Program-made: the position numbers and the translations under genes
Shown: positions 1 through 12,235 of the stretch, in pieces
Numbering within the stretch: the first letter of the stretch is position 1
Layout: each line of letters begins with the position of its first letter
The notes under the pieces: model-generated
What the model saw: only the letters and a program-made list of their open reading frames with translations
What the model was told of the DNA's origin: nothing
Database searches by the model: none
Assembly: GCA_950295325.1 (NCBI GenBank)
Contig: OX485803.1
Location: forward strand, 20,274,001-20,338,000
Reading direction: 5' to 3'
Origin: Polytrichum commune
Lineage: Eukaryota; Streptophyta; Polytrichopsida; Polytrichales; Polytrichaceae
Length of the DNA stretch: 64,000 bases

Positions 1-3000
1 TGTTGTCCTGTAATTTGTCTCTCGTGTAGAGGTTGCTCTCAAGTTTTTGTCTTGGCTTCACCACTTGATTCCTAAGGCTCCACTAATGCTAAGCATTTTA
101 GAGCAACCTCCTTGATCACAAAATTACAAGAGTTACTCAATCTTGTTTAGTTGAAAAACGTGCCTTGTGTTGAGCACAACTTTGATGATGAGAGCAAATA
201 TTCTCAAATTACAAATAAGTTGTTGATAACACCAATAACAACCACCAATACAAATTTCCAATGTTGGCCTTCCAAAAGTTGATGTGGATTGAATGCCGTG
301 CTTTAGCTTGGAAACAAAAGGTCTCACCCACTTCACTAAACTCAACATAAATAAGTTTCCAAATTACAACATGATTTACACTCGAGCTTAACTTGAGAGC
401 TGGAGCTTGCAACTATCAGGAGATTGATGCTTTGATTTGACAATGTTTGAGCCGAAGCTCAAAGTATTCGGAGGTTGCCCTAGTTTGTGCAAATCTAAGC
501 CGGCATTGGTGAAAGTGAGATATGAAAAGGGAAATGGTACTAGGATTAATGCGGTCCAAAGATGCAGGGGTCAGATGGGTTAAGTGGGCCGAACAACATT
601 CTTTCCAAATTAGATGCGTCATTTCATTATGAAGAATCAACTTCGAAAATGGAAGTGCATTGTGTTTTGTGACACTGCATACAGTTGCCTTTACGAGAAA
701 ATACAAGAATTATTTACTCGTAAAGTTGCAGGCGTCCGTGTATTCACAAAATAAGGATATCCTATTTACCCACAGTCCTTGCAATTTAGAATCAATTAAT
801 GAAATAAAACTTGAATTGCTCTGTCTCCCTTGATTATGTTCCGTATTGAATATAGGTTGATGTCTACATTTTGAGCACATAGTTGAATCTCATCATTACA
901 AATGATTTTGGTGTCTACTTGTGATTACAATCCTTATCATCTGTTACAGAGGAATATGGATGTCATTCTTAACAAATAAAAATTGATCTACAAATGATGA
1001 CATGCGTATGATAGAGTCTTATATCATAAAGTGACTAGAACATGTGGTGTGTTTTCATTGGGCCTATGGATTATATGTGTTTGTCACCATTTCCAGTCTC
1101 TCTTGTACTGTGTATATCTCCTAATTTTGAACTCATTGTGGATGTAGCGAGGGTTGGGACTCTGAAGGTTAACCTACTTGTTCGTAATCCAACTTCATCA
1201 CCGTAAAGCAATAACTATGTTGGGGATTCTACTACAAAACCAACATAGTTCATGATATTTAAGCACATTGACAAGGTGGAGCATGGACATTACTAGAGAT
1301 CTTTCCTACTTGCAAGAGCCTTGGAAGTAGGGAGGACGTTTTCAATTGCCTTTTAGTTCAAGATGTCTTGTGAGGATTTGGTTGCGCGTTAAAAAGGCGC
1401 TCCTAGTATATCGAAGTCGTCTTCATGTCTAGGTATGCATTCTCCCTTTATGAAGTTGAACGTTTTCTTGGGTCACGGGTAGATCACTCCATTGTCAAGT
1501 TGAACACCACGTGCGACCAAAAAAAATCTTCTTTTGGTAAGTTGCACCACCAAAATGGGTCAAATTTTTATCAAATTTTTTTCATGAGTAGATATACACA
1601 GTACCTATGACATAGTCAAAAGTGGTAACTAAATTTTATTATTTATTTTTTTCATAAAACATACCATTTCTAACTAGAATGACACATAATTGAACTAAAA
1701 CAATTACTAAAAAAAATGAAGATGACTAAAAATTTCAAAAAAGTATACAAAAGATACTATCAATGGTTATGTATATGTAGAAAAAATATCATAAATTTTA
1801 AAATTATATATGGCATGTAATATAGGGGTAGCAAACTTTGTCCACACGTGGTGTCAACTTGACAATGAAGTGACCTCCCCGTGTCTCGGGTAGTTCTCAC
1901 GTTCCTTGGTGATAGGATGTTGCAAAATATGGTTAGATTGTTATCCTTGTCGTTGTCATGTAGATGATGACACAAATTGATTTGATCAAACACAAGGAAT
2001 GGGAATGCTACATATTTTTTTCATTTTGAGAATTGCCATTGTCAATACCTAGCTTAGGTTAGTAATTGAATGAGTGTTGGACTTGAATGAACCATGTCAA
2101 CCTCTATTCATTATCTATGTTTGGACTTGGTTAACATGAAGTTGCACAAAATATCCGATGTCAACGGAATGAAAAGCTCAATGGTTAGTTTGTAGCATTA
2201 TGAAATTTTGTCCATCTCCAATGGTATGGATGGGAAAATAGTCGTCATCTCACATAGTGTATGGCTACATGTAATGGGATTGTACCATCCATCCATAATT
2301 ACAACACATGAAAATTTAAGATAACGAAATCTCCAATCCAAAATTCCTTAAGCATGGTATTGAGTTTTTCATATCTTGTTTGCTAAGGCACATGTTTGTA
2401 AATTAAAGATCTACGTAAGCCCTACTCATCTATGCAATTAGCAATAACCATCGTGAACTTACATTTGTTTTGTTTTCCTTAGGCATAGATATTAGCATAA
2501 TGGAGGTATTTTGCGAAAGTCCAAAAATGTCAAATCATGTTAAACTATTTATGTGTTAGTTTGTTTTTCATGTGACTAATTTTGCAGAATACAAGTGTTG
2601 TGAAAAGCGATGTTGGTACTTGGTAAATTTGAAAACTGCCATTGTACTATAATAATATTGATCTAGTTGAAGTGAACAGTATAATAGTTTTTGTATAATG
2701 TGCGGTTTTCATATAATTAACGTTCATACCAAATTGTATTATGTAAAAATATACAAGTAAGTAAGCAAGTAAGAAAAGATCAAGAGAGAAAGAAAGTTGA
2801 TTTTAGGAAGCAAAAGAGAGAGGAAAACTTAATGCACACAACCATGATAGTCTTGAGATTATAGTTTGTTGGATGTCCTGTGGGTTGTTTGAAATACATG
2901 TATCATCAAGAAACTTTCTTGAAACTAGAGCGTACCATTATATCAAACCGTTATAGCGCTTTTGGGTCATACAATTGGATGCTGATGAAGGAAAATTGAT

Positions 3001-3398
3001 TGCAAAAGTAATTCACCTTAATGAAGAACAAAAGTTTGATGTCAAATGCTTCATGAAAAAATAAACACATGTGATTTACAATGATGTCGTGGGGTGAGCA
3101 AAAGTTTGTCACGGCTGTAAATTAATAATTTCACTACTTCAATAATTTCAGTTCTTATTTATCAAATTTTACATTCTAATAGAGATTAGCATCTATACCT
3201 TGTTATGAATTGTCATGTCTTCATTCATCAATTAGTGTCCATGTTGTAATTTTTTTCATTAGAATTTAATGTTTCTTGTGGGTTTTATAGGTTTAAATTC
3301 TAGTGAGCTTGCTCATCAACAATTATAGACGATCTTCAAGCAAGAATACCTTGAGTATTGCAATTTAGATTATTTACAACGATATCAAACCTCTCAAA
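1..3398. other. gene-free 5' flank of the NLR gene
   Basis: AT-rich sequence in which I recognise no gene. Short open frames occur (for example 416-706 on the minus strand) but match no family I know and look like chance. The only structured item is the MITE at 1474-1883. A splice acceptor-like TTTTATAG ends near 3290, so a 5' untranslated exon of the downstream gene may begin there; this is inference only. Confidence 0.5.
1474..1883. mobile_element. hAT-like MITE, copy 1 (410 bp)
   Basis: Non-coding element with terminal inverted repeats of about 40 bp. The left end begins CACGGGTAGATCACTCC and the right end finishes GACCTCCCCGTG. Both repeats contain a TTGTCAAGTTGA-type block and a CACGTG-type palindrome about 35 bp from the tip. 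The flanks carry an 8-bp near-duplication, TCTTGGGT (1466-1473) and TCTCGGGT (1884-1891). An 8-bp target duplication with CA...TG ends fits the hAT superfamily. Copies lie at 20059-20469 (inverted orientation) and 29830-30244. Confidence 0.85.
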
Positions 3399-6300
3399 AT
3401 GGCATATGTTTTGCGGCTAGCAATGGGTATTGTGGAATTTCCCGATATATTATCGAGGGAAGAAGTATTGAATAGAAAGCAATGTAAGAATTTGCTTTCC
3501 AACTTTCGAAAGGGTGTGGAAATATTGCACAACATCACCAATGGTCCAGCTCAAGTATTTCATGAAGCTGAAAAAGATTTATTTAGAATTGTGAACAAAG
3601 GAAGGGTACTAATTGAAGAATGTTGCAATGAAAATTGGGTTGATGCTACAGTGATGCAATTGAACAATAGAGAGTGGTTCAGAGAATTACTTTTGGATTT
3701 TGAATCTTGTTTCCACACATTGTGTGAGATATCTTGCCATTACAATCCCCATGAAAAGGAAAAAATTCTTGCGCTTAAGGATGATACGACATTCTACCCC
3801 ACATCCACCAATGCAGTTGAAGAGGACCGGATGAAAATATGTGGAAGGCTTTCCAAGCATTTGGACTCGTGCAACACTAAGGATTGCAAAGACTGTAGAC
3901 TTGTGCAATACCTTGAGGAATTTGTAAGGAGTTTACAACACGTTGAAGGTGGTGAATTGGATAATATTGTTTTTCCTTATAATTATCCTCGCCCGGAATA
4001 TGGAGATCCACCGAAGATTTTGGGACCATGTAATGGAGGAGCTGTATACTCGACAAATTGGTTGGGTGTGAAGTGTGCAACAAAGGTGATCGACATTCGT
4101 AATCGTGAGCATGCAAATCAATTTTGGAAAGAATCGAGTATTTTGGGAGGTTTGAATCATCCAAATATCATCAGGTTTTTGTGTTGTGGTTTTCATGAGG
4201 CCAACAACAAATTTGAGCTTGTAATGGAATTTGGAGAGACGACCCTATCACAACATTTAAGTGCACGAGGTCATCTGAAAGAGATGGATGCCGTGGAAAT
4301 TATGTTACAAATTGCAAATGGAATGTGCTACCTTCACGATATGAAGGTAGCACATCGTGACCTAAAGCCCAAAAATGTTGTTGTAACTCCATCAAATGAT
4401 TCGAAATTGGTTGATCTTGAGTGCATTGATGTGAAATTATTGGATTTTGGTATTTCAAAGGTGGAAGTGAAGCATTCTCCAGAAGTGCCCACGGGGCGAA
4501 ACATAGGGACTTTCGGATACATGGCGCCTGAGGCCATGGCGAATGAATTGTCGGAGGTGGCTGCTTTGAAAGCTGATGTGTTTAGTTTCGGCATGTTGTG
4601 TTCCGATATTCTTTCAGGAGAGCAACCTTGTTTTGAAAGGCTTCGTGATTATCGTGAGTATATACTTAAATCCGAGAGGCCAAAGCTCCCAGCAACCTAT
4701 TCAGAGGTATTGAGATCATTAGTGCATGAATGTTGGTCTTTAGATCCATCCAAAAGACCCACGTTTCTTGATATTCATAAAAGGCTTGCAAGATTGAAAA
4801 CCGAAATGCTCAAAGGTTCGCTTGAGATTACAAGAGTTACAAATGACACAACCGGTTGCTTTTGGCAAATTTTTTCATCATGCAATATATTTTTGAAGTG
4901 CATGCAATGGTTGCGGTTTGTGCCCCAACTTCACCACTTTGACAATTCAACATCAATTTCAAGTGTCCAAGAGAATTGTCCAACTTCATCACATCCGTTA
5001 ATCATGGAGGTAAGAAGGTTGTTGAAATTGTGAATCAAGCCAAAATATTTTGAATAAAATTAGGAGATGTTAGTACACCTCCTAAGGCATATCATTCGAT
5101 CATCACTCACTTTGGAAATGTTGATATTCTTGTAGGTCAATGCCAATAACATGAGGGAATCGTCGAATTTGATTGGAGTCCAAGAAAAAATGTCCCAATT
5201 GGAGAAGAAACTACAAACGGTTGGTAGTCTAGGAATTGTGGGTATGGGAGGAATTGGCAAGTCAACATTGGCTAAAGCTTTGAGTGACCATATCTCCCAC
5301 CACTTTGATGCAATTTGTTTTGTAGTTGACTTGAAGGATGAAACATGTACATTTGCATTAAAGCACAAGTCAAGAGACATGCAAGACTCACCTCCTCAAG
5401 CAGAAACATTGAGAAAAACACGTGATATATTGGAACGTGTTCAAAAAACAAAGAAAATACTACTGGTGGTGGACAATGTAAGCAAGCAAAGTCAATTATG
5501 TCAATTGTTGGGAGATAGCATGTTGAAAGATGTTGGCATGAGGTTGATTGTAAGTTCTCGTGATTGGGAGTCTTTGAAGCAACATGTACCCTTGGCTGGC
5601 AAAGTAGACATGCAAACCCTCGAAGGAAACCAACCTATGAGCCTATTTTCAAGGCATGCCTTTGGGACAAACAAATTATGTTTACCATATTTGGTACATG
5701 TAGTTGAAAAGATTGTGAGTGCATGTTGTGGACTTCCTTTGAGTTTGGAGGTGATGGGCACATGTATGCAAGGGGAGACACGATTGAGAATATGGGAGCG
5801 AACGTTTCATAGATTGTTGAGGGCGAGACACGATGGAAGTCCAAATGAGAAACTTTGGATGACATTGAGGATAAGCTTTGATGAGCTAAGTATTGAAGAA
5901 AAGAACATGTTTCTAGACATAACTTGTTTCTTTTGCAAAGATGTGTCTATAGCAAAAAAAACATTTCTTAGAATGTTTGATGGGAATGCCCAAGAAATCT
6001 TGGACAAACTCCACAACAAATCATTGGTAAAACTTGACAAGTGGGATCGTCTTGACATGCACGATCAATTGCGTGATATGGGTCGTATGATCACAGAAAC
6101 AGAATTTGCGGGAACGCGACTTTTGGATTTAAATTACACCGCTTTTGCCAATCATTGTAAACAAAAGGTATGCAATTCGAGTTTGAAAGTGGTTAAGAAA
6201 TATCAACTTCCTTGAGAAATATGTTTATTAGGTAGGATAAGTTGTATCTTGGTTCTATATATTGTGGTTGGTTATTCATTTTGTCATTTGAAATGGAAAA

Positions 6301-9300
6301 CAAATCAAACTTATCCACCTTTGTTTATGCATGTAGGGCATAAAACTTGTCCAAGGCCTATCATTCAAAGAATTGCAACGCAAATCTAAATATGAAGCGG
6401 ATGTTGACTTCAAACCCATGGAAGAGCTACGTATATTAAATGTCCAATGTTGTAACAATATTGACCTACTTTCATCTCTTGTCAAGGCATCACCTAATGT
6501 AAAATGGTTGAGGATGCACTTTTCATCCCCAAATACTATCTCTTTAATGAAAGAAAATGATTTCATGGAGAAGTTTTGGAATCATTCCCAACAATATCTC
6601 CGATCCTTGCGCATATTCCAGGTGTCCAATTGCAACTTATCAGGATCATTGTTACAAGAAAATTTGGAGGGGTTGTCCTGGAAGGCAATAAACTTTTCGG
6701 ATTGTGAAAACATAGAAACCATCCTCAATGTGGTTATTAAATTCTCCAGGTTGGAGTCATTGACGATCTCAAGATGCAACCAATTGGAAAACATACCTGA
6801 AGGTTTGACCACCCTCTCCACTTTGGAAGAATTAATTTTCTTGACATGTAGATCTTTGAGGAAGATACCGGAAGGATTTGGTGGGTTGACGAGTCTCAAG
6901 AAACTTGACATGTGGGAATGTGAGGCTTTGGAGGAGTTCCCTCCCGGATTGAGCAGCTTGGGTGCATTGGAGGAGTTGAGGTTCTCAAGATGTCGGTTTT
7001 TGAAGAAGATACCGGAAGGATTTGGTGGGTTGACGAGTTTGAAGAAACTTAGAATGCAAGCATGTGAGGCTTTGGAGGAATTCCCTCCCGGATTGACAAA
7101 CTTGTGTGCATTGGAAGAGTTGAATTTCTCGCTATGTCGGTCATTGAAGAAGATACCAGAAGGATTGGGTGGGTTGACGAGTCTCAAGAAACTTGACATG
7201 TGGGAATGTGAGGCTTTGGAGGAGTTCCCTCCCGGATTGAGCAGCTTGGGTGCATTGGAGGAGTTGGATTTCTCAAAATGCCGGTCTTTGAAGAAGATAC
7301 CGGAAGGATTGGATGGATTGACGAGTCTCAAGAAACTTGACATGTGGGAATGTGAGGCTTTGGAGGAGTTTCCTCCCGGATTGACAAACTCGTGTGCATT
7401 GGAGGAGTTGGATTTCTCAAAATGCCGGTCTTTGAAGAAGATACCGGAAGGATTGGGTGGGTTGACAAGACTCAAGAAACTTGACATGTGGGAATGTGAG
7501 GCTTTGGAGGAGTTCCCTCCCGGATTGAGCACCTTGGGTGCACTAGAGGAGTTGAAGTTCTCAAAATGCCGGTCTTTGAAGAAGATACCGGAAGGATTGG
7601 ATGGATTGACGAGTCTCAAGAAACTTGACATGTGGGAATGTGAGGCTTTGGAGGAGTTTCCTCCCGGATTGACAAACTCGTGTGCATTGGAGGAGTTGGA
7701 TTTCTCAAAATGCCGGTCTTTGAAGAAGATACCGGAAGGATTGGGTGGGTTGACAAGACTCAAGAAACTTGACATGTGGGAATGTGAGGCTTTGGAGGAG
7801 TTCCCTCCCGGATTGAGCACCTTGGGTGCACTAGAGGAGTTGAAGTTCTCAAGATGTCAGTCTTTGAAGAAGATACCGGAAGGATTGGGTGGGTTGACGA
7901 GTTTGAAGAAACTTATCATGCAAGCATGTGAGGCTTTGGAGGAGTTCCCTCCCGGATTGAGCAGCTTGGGTGCACTGGAGGAGTTGAGGTTCTCAAGATG
8001 TCGGTCTTTGAAGAAGATACCGGAAGGATTTGGTGGGTTGACAAGTTTGAAGAAACTTAGCATGCAATCATGTGAGGCTTTGGAGGAGTTCCCTCCCGGA
8101 TTGACAAACTTGTGTGCATTGGAAGAGTTGAATTTCTCGCTATGTCGGTCATTGAAAAAGATACTGGAAGGATTGGGTGGGTTGACGAAACTCAAGAAAC
8201 TTGACATGTGGGAATGTGAGGCTTTGGAGGAGTTCCCTCCCGGATTGACAAACTTGTCTACATTGGAGGAGTTGGATTTCTCAAAATGCCAGTCTTTGAA
8301 GAAGATACCGGAAGGATTGGGTGGGTTGACGAGTTTGAAGAAACTTAGCATGCAAGCATGTGAGGCTTTGGAGGAGTTCCCTTCTGGATTGACAAACTCG
8401 TGTGCATTGGAGGAGTTGGATTTCTCAAAATGCCGGTCTTTGAAGAAGATACCGGAAGGATTGGGTGGGTTGACAAGACTCAAGAAACTTGACATGTGGG
8501 AATGTGAGGCTTTGGAGGAGTTCCCTCCCGGATTGAGCACCTTGGGTGCACTAGAGGAGTTGAAGTTCTCAAAATGCCGGTCTTTGAAGAAGATACCGGA
8601 AGGATTGGATGGATTGACGAGTCTCAAGAAACTTGACATGTGGGAATGTGAGGCTTTGGAGGAGTTTCCTCCCGGATTGACAAACTCGTGTGCATTGGAG
8701 GAGTTGGATTTCTCAAAATGCCGGTCTTTGAAGAAGATACCGGAAGGATTGGGTGGGTCGACGAGTCTCAAGAAACTTAGCATGCAAGCATGTGAGGCTT
8801 TAGAGGAGTTCCCTCCGGGATTGAGCAGCTTGGGTGCATTGGAGGAATTGGATTTCTCGCTATGTCGGTCTTTGAAGAAGATACCGGAAGGATTGGGTGG
8901 GTTGACAAGTCTCAAGAAACTTGACATGCAAGCAGGTGAGGCTTTGGAGGAGTTCCCTCCCGGATTGACAAACTTGTGTGCATTGGAGGAGTTGGATTTC
9001 TCACTGTGTCGGTCTTTGAAGAAGATACCGGAAGGATTGGGTCGGTTGACAAGTCTCAAGAAACTTGACATCCAAGCATGTGAGGCTTTGGAGGAGTTCC
9101 CTCCCGGATTGACAAACTTGTGTGCATTGGAGGAGTTGGATTTCTCTCTATGTCGGTCTTTGAAGAAGATACGGGAAGGATTGGGTGGGTTGACAAGACT
9201 CAAGAAACTTGACATGTGGGAATGTGAGGCTTTGGAGGAGTTCCCTCCCGGGTTGAGCAGCTTGGGTGCACTGGAGGAGTTGAAGTTCTTAAGATGTCAG

Positions 9301-12015
9301 TCTTTGAAGAAAATACCGGAAGGATTGGGTGGGTTGACGAGTCTCAAGAAACTTGACATGCAATCATGTGAGGCTTTGGAGGAGTTCCCTCCCGGATTGA
9401 CAAACTCGTCTACATTGGAGGAGTTGGATTTCTCAAAATGCCGGTCTTTGAAGAAGATACCGGAAGGATTGGGTGGGTTGACAAGTCTCAAGAAACTTGA
9501 CATGTGGGAATGTGAGGCTTTGGAGGAGTTCCCTCCGGGATTGAGCAGCTTGGGTGCATTGGAGGAGTTGGATTTCTCAAAATGCCGGTCTCTGAGGAAG
9601 ATACCGGAAGGATTGGGTGGGTTGACGAGTCTCAAGAAACTTACCATGCAAGCATGTGAGGCTTTGGAGGAGTTCCCTCCCGGATTGACAAACTTGTGTG
9701 CATTGGAGGACTTGGATTTCTCGCTATGTTGGTCTTTGAAGAAGATACGGGAAGGATTGGGTGGGTTCACAAGTCTCAAGAAACTTGACATGCAAGCATG
9801 TGAGGCTTTGGAGGAGTTCCCTCCCGGATTGACAACCTTGTGTGCATTGGAGGAGTTGGATTTCTCGCTATGTCGGTCTTTGAAGAAGATACCGGAAGGA
9901 TTGGGTGGGTTGACAAGTCTCAAGAAACTTGACATGCAAGCATGTGAGGCTTTGGAGGAGTTCCCTCCCGGATTGACAAACTTGTGTGCATTGGAAGAGT
10001 TGGATTTCTCTCTATGTCGGTCTCTGAAGAAGATACGGGAAGGATTGGGTGGGTTGACAAGTCTCAAGAAACTTGACATGTGGGAATGTGAGGCTTTGGA
10101 GGAGTTCCCTCCGGGATTGACAAATTCGTGTGCATTGGAGAAGTTGGATTTCTCAAAATGCCGGTCTTTGAAGAAGATACCGGAAGGATTGGATGGGTTG
10201 ATGAGTCTCAAGAAACTTACCATGTGGGAATGTCAGGCTTTGGAGGAGTTGCCTTCGGGATTGACAAACTTGTGTGCATTGGAGGAGTTGGATTTCTCAA
10301 AATGTCGGTATTTGAAGAATATACCGGAAGGATTGGGTGGGTTGACGAGTCTCAAGAAACTTGACATGCAAGCATGTGAGGCTCTGGAGGAGGTCCCTCC
10401 CGGATTCACAAACTTGTGTGCATTGGAGGAGTTGGATTTCTCGCTATGTCGGTCTTTGAAGAAGATTCCGGAAGGATTGGGTGGGTTGACGAGTCTCAAG
10501 AAACTTGACATGCAAGCATGTGAGGCTTTGGAGGAGTTCCCTCCCGGATTGACAAACTTGTATGCATTGGAAGAGTTGAATTTCTCGCTATGTCAGTCAT
10601 TGAAGAAGATACCAGAAGGATTGGGTGGGTTGACGAGTCTCAAGAAACTTGACATGTGGGAATGTGAGGCTTTGGAGGAGTTCCCTCCCGGATTGAGCAG
10701 CTTGGGTGCATTGGAGGAGTTGGATTTCTCAAAATGCCGATCTTTGAAGAAGATACCGGAAGGATTGGGTGGGTTGACGAGTCTCAAGAAACTTGACATG
10801 TGGGAATGTGAGGCTTTGGAGGAGTTGCCTTCGGGATTGACAAACTTGTGTGCATTGGAGGAGTTGGATTTCTCAAAATGCCGGTCTTTGAAGAAGATAC
10901 CGGAAGGATTGGGTGGATTGACAAGTCTCAAGAAACTAGACATGTGGGAATGTGAGGCTTTGGAGGAGTTTCCTCCGGGATTGACAAACTCGTGTGCATT
11001 GGAGGAGTTGGATTTCTCGCTATGTCGGTCTTTGAAGAAGATACCGGAAGGATTGAGTGGGTTGACAAGTCTCAAGAAACTTGACATGCAAGCATGTGAG
11101 GCTTTGGAGGAGTTCCCTCCCGGATTGACAAACTTGTGTGCAATGGAGGAGTTGGATTTCTCACTATGTCGGTCTTTGAAGAAGATACCGGAAGGATTGG
11201 GTGGGTTGACGAGTCTCAAGAAACTTGACATGCAAGCATGTGAGGCTTTGGAGGAGTTCCCGTCTGGATGGACAAACTTGTGTGCATTGGAGGAGTTGGA
11301 TTTCTCAAAATGCCGGTCTTTGAAGAATATACCGGAAGGATTTGGTGGGTTGACGAGTTTGAAGAAACTTGTCATGCAATCATGTGAGGCTTTGGAGGAG
11401 TTCCCTTCTGGATGGACAAACTTGTGTGCATTGGAGGAGTTGGATTTCTCAAAATGCCGGTTTTTGAAGAATATACCGGAAGGATTTGGTGGGTTGACGA
11501 GTTTGAAGAAACTTGACATGCAATCATGTGAGGCTTTGGAGGAGTTCCCTCCCGGATTGAGCAGCTTGGGTGCACTAGAGGAGTTGACGTTCTCAAGATG
11601 TCGGTCTTTGAAGAATATACCGGAAGGATTTGGTGGGTTGACGAGTCTCAAGAAACTTGACATGTGGGAATGTGAGACTTTGGAGGAGTTCCCTTCCGGA
11701 TTGACAAACACGTGTGCATTGGAGGAATTGGATTTTTCAAAATGTCGGTCTTTGAAGAATATACCGGAAGGATTTGGTGGGTTGACGAGTTTGAAGAAAC
11801 TTGACATGCAAGCATGTGAGGCTTTGGAGGAGTTCCCTCCCGGATTGACAAAGTTGTGTGCATTGGAGGAGTTGGATTTCTCGCTATGTCTGTCTTTGAA
11901 GAAGATACCGGAAGGATTGGGTGGGTTGACGAGTCTCAAGAAGCTTATCATACAAGAATGTAAGGCTTTGGAGGAGATTCCTCAAGGATTGAGCAACTTG
12001 TTTGCATCAGAATAG
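3399..12015 (+). CDS. MLKL-like kinase / NB-ARC / giant LRR receptor (PNL-type NLR)
   Basis: Three exons, join(3399..5009, 5136..6167, 6337..12015), all in phase 0 with GT-AG introns, give about 2,773 aa. Residues 1-190 resemble the plant MLKL/DUF1221 helical region (KQCKNLL, KGRVLIEECC..W). Residues about 200-480 are a kinase: beta-3 Lys229, HRD 319-321, DFG 349-351, APE 376-378; the glycine loop is atypical. NB-ARC follows: P-loop GMGGIGKST near 573-581, kinase-2 LLVVDNV near 645, CGLPL near 735, FLDITCFF near 796, MHD near 844. Several of these are TNL-like, but no TIR is present. From about residue 900 the protein is LRR. Expected role: intracellular immune receptor whose NB-ARC acts as a nucleotide switch. 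The start is the first ATG of the frame and the codons before it look untranslated; an upstream exon is possible. The family call is firm, the N-terminal call is inference. Confidence 0.88.
6895..11934 (+). repeat. 35 x 144-bp tandem repeat encoding paired LRRs
   Basis: Thirty-five complete units run head to tail with no insertion or deletion (6895 + 35 x 144 = 11935), and a degenerate 36th follows before the stop. Each unit encodes 48 aa made of two 24-residue LRRs. One has the core LKKLDMWECEALEEFPPGL, the other the core LEELDFSKCRSLKKIPEGL. The variable positions are few: MWE or MQA/MQS, TNLCA, TNSCA, SSLGA or STLGA, and FSK, FSL or FSR. Units 4-5 and 6-7 are essentially the same two-unit block, and units 4-6 recur around 11-13, so there is higher-order structure above the 144-bp period. 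The reading frame is open throughout, which points to selection or very recent expansion. Confidence 0.95.
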
Positions 12016-12235
12016 TTGAATTTGTGTGGATGTGGTTTTTTGAGGAAGATACGGTAAATATTTTGTGGGTTGGTAAATCTCAAGAAACCTTATATTCAAG
12101 ATAGTGAAGATTTGGTTGAGTTCCCTCCCGGATTGAGCAACCTACGTGCCTTGGAGGATTTAGATATGTCGAAATGTTAGTCTTTGAGGAAGAAAATGGA
12201 AGGATTTAGAGGGGTGATGAGTGTCAAGAATTTGA
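12016..12235 (+). pseudogene. decayed LRR sequence downstream of the NLR stop
   Basis: The sequence after the TAG at 12013-12015 still aligns to the 144-bp LRR unit (for example TTCCCTCCCGGATTGAGCAA near 12120 and GAAGGATTTAGAGGGG near 12200). It carries further stops (TAA near 12054, TAG near 12178) and small indels. It is the former 3' continuation of the LRR array, no longer translated in frame. It breaks off at 12235 and continues at 17497. Confidence 0.85.

Noticed and set aside
416..706. 96-codon minus-strand frame
   Set aside because: No recognisable domain, no supporting splice context; typical of chance frames in this DNA.
6895..11934. Tandem array as a possible CRISPR or satellite
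   Set aside because: The units are contiguous, without spacers, and in frame with an NB-ARC gene; they encode canonical LRRs.
6582..11951. Long antisense open frames (up to 452 codons) with their own 48-residue repeat, for example NPGGNSSKASH
   Set aside because: They are the complement of the LRR repeat. A 144-bp unit without stops in one antisense frame stays open as long as the array does. No splice, start or homology evidence supports a product.
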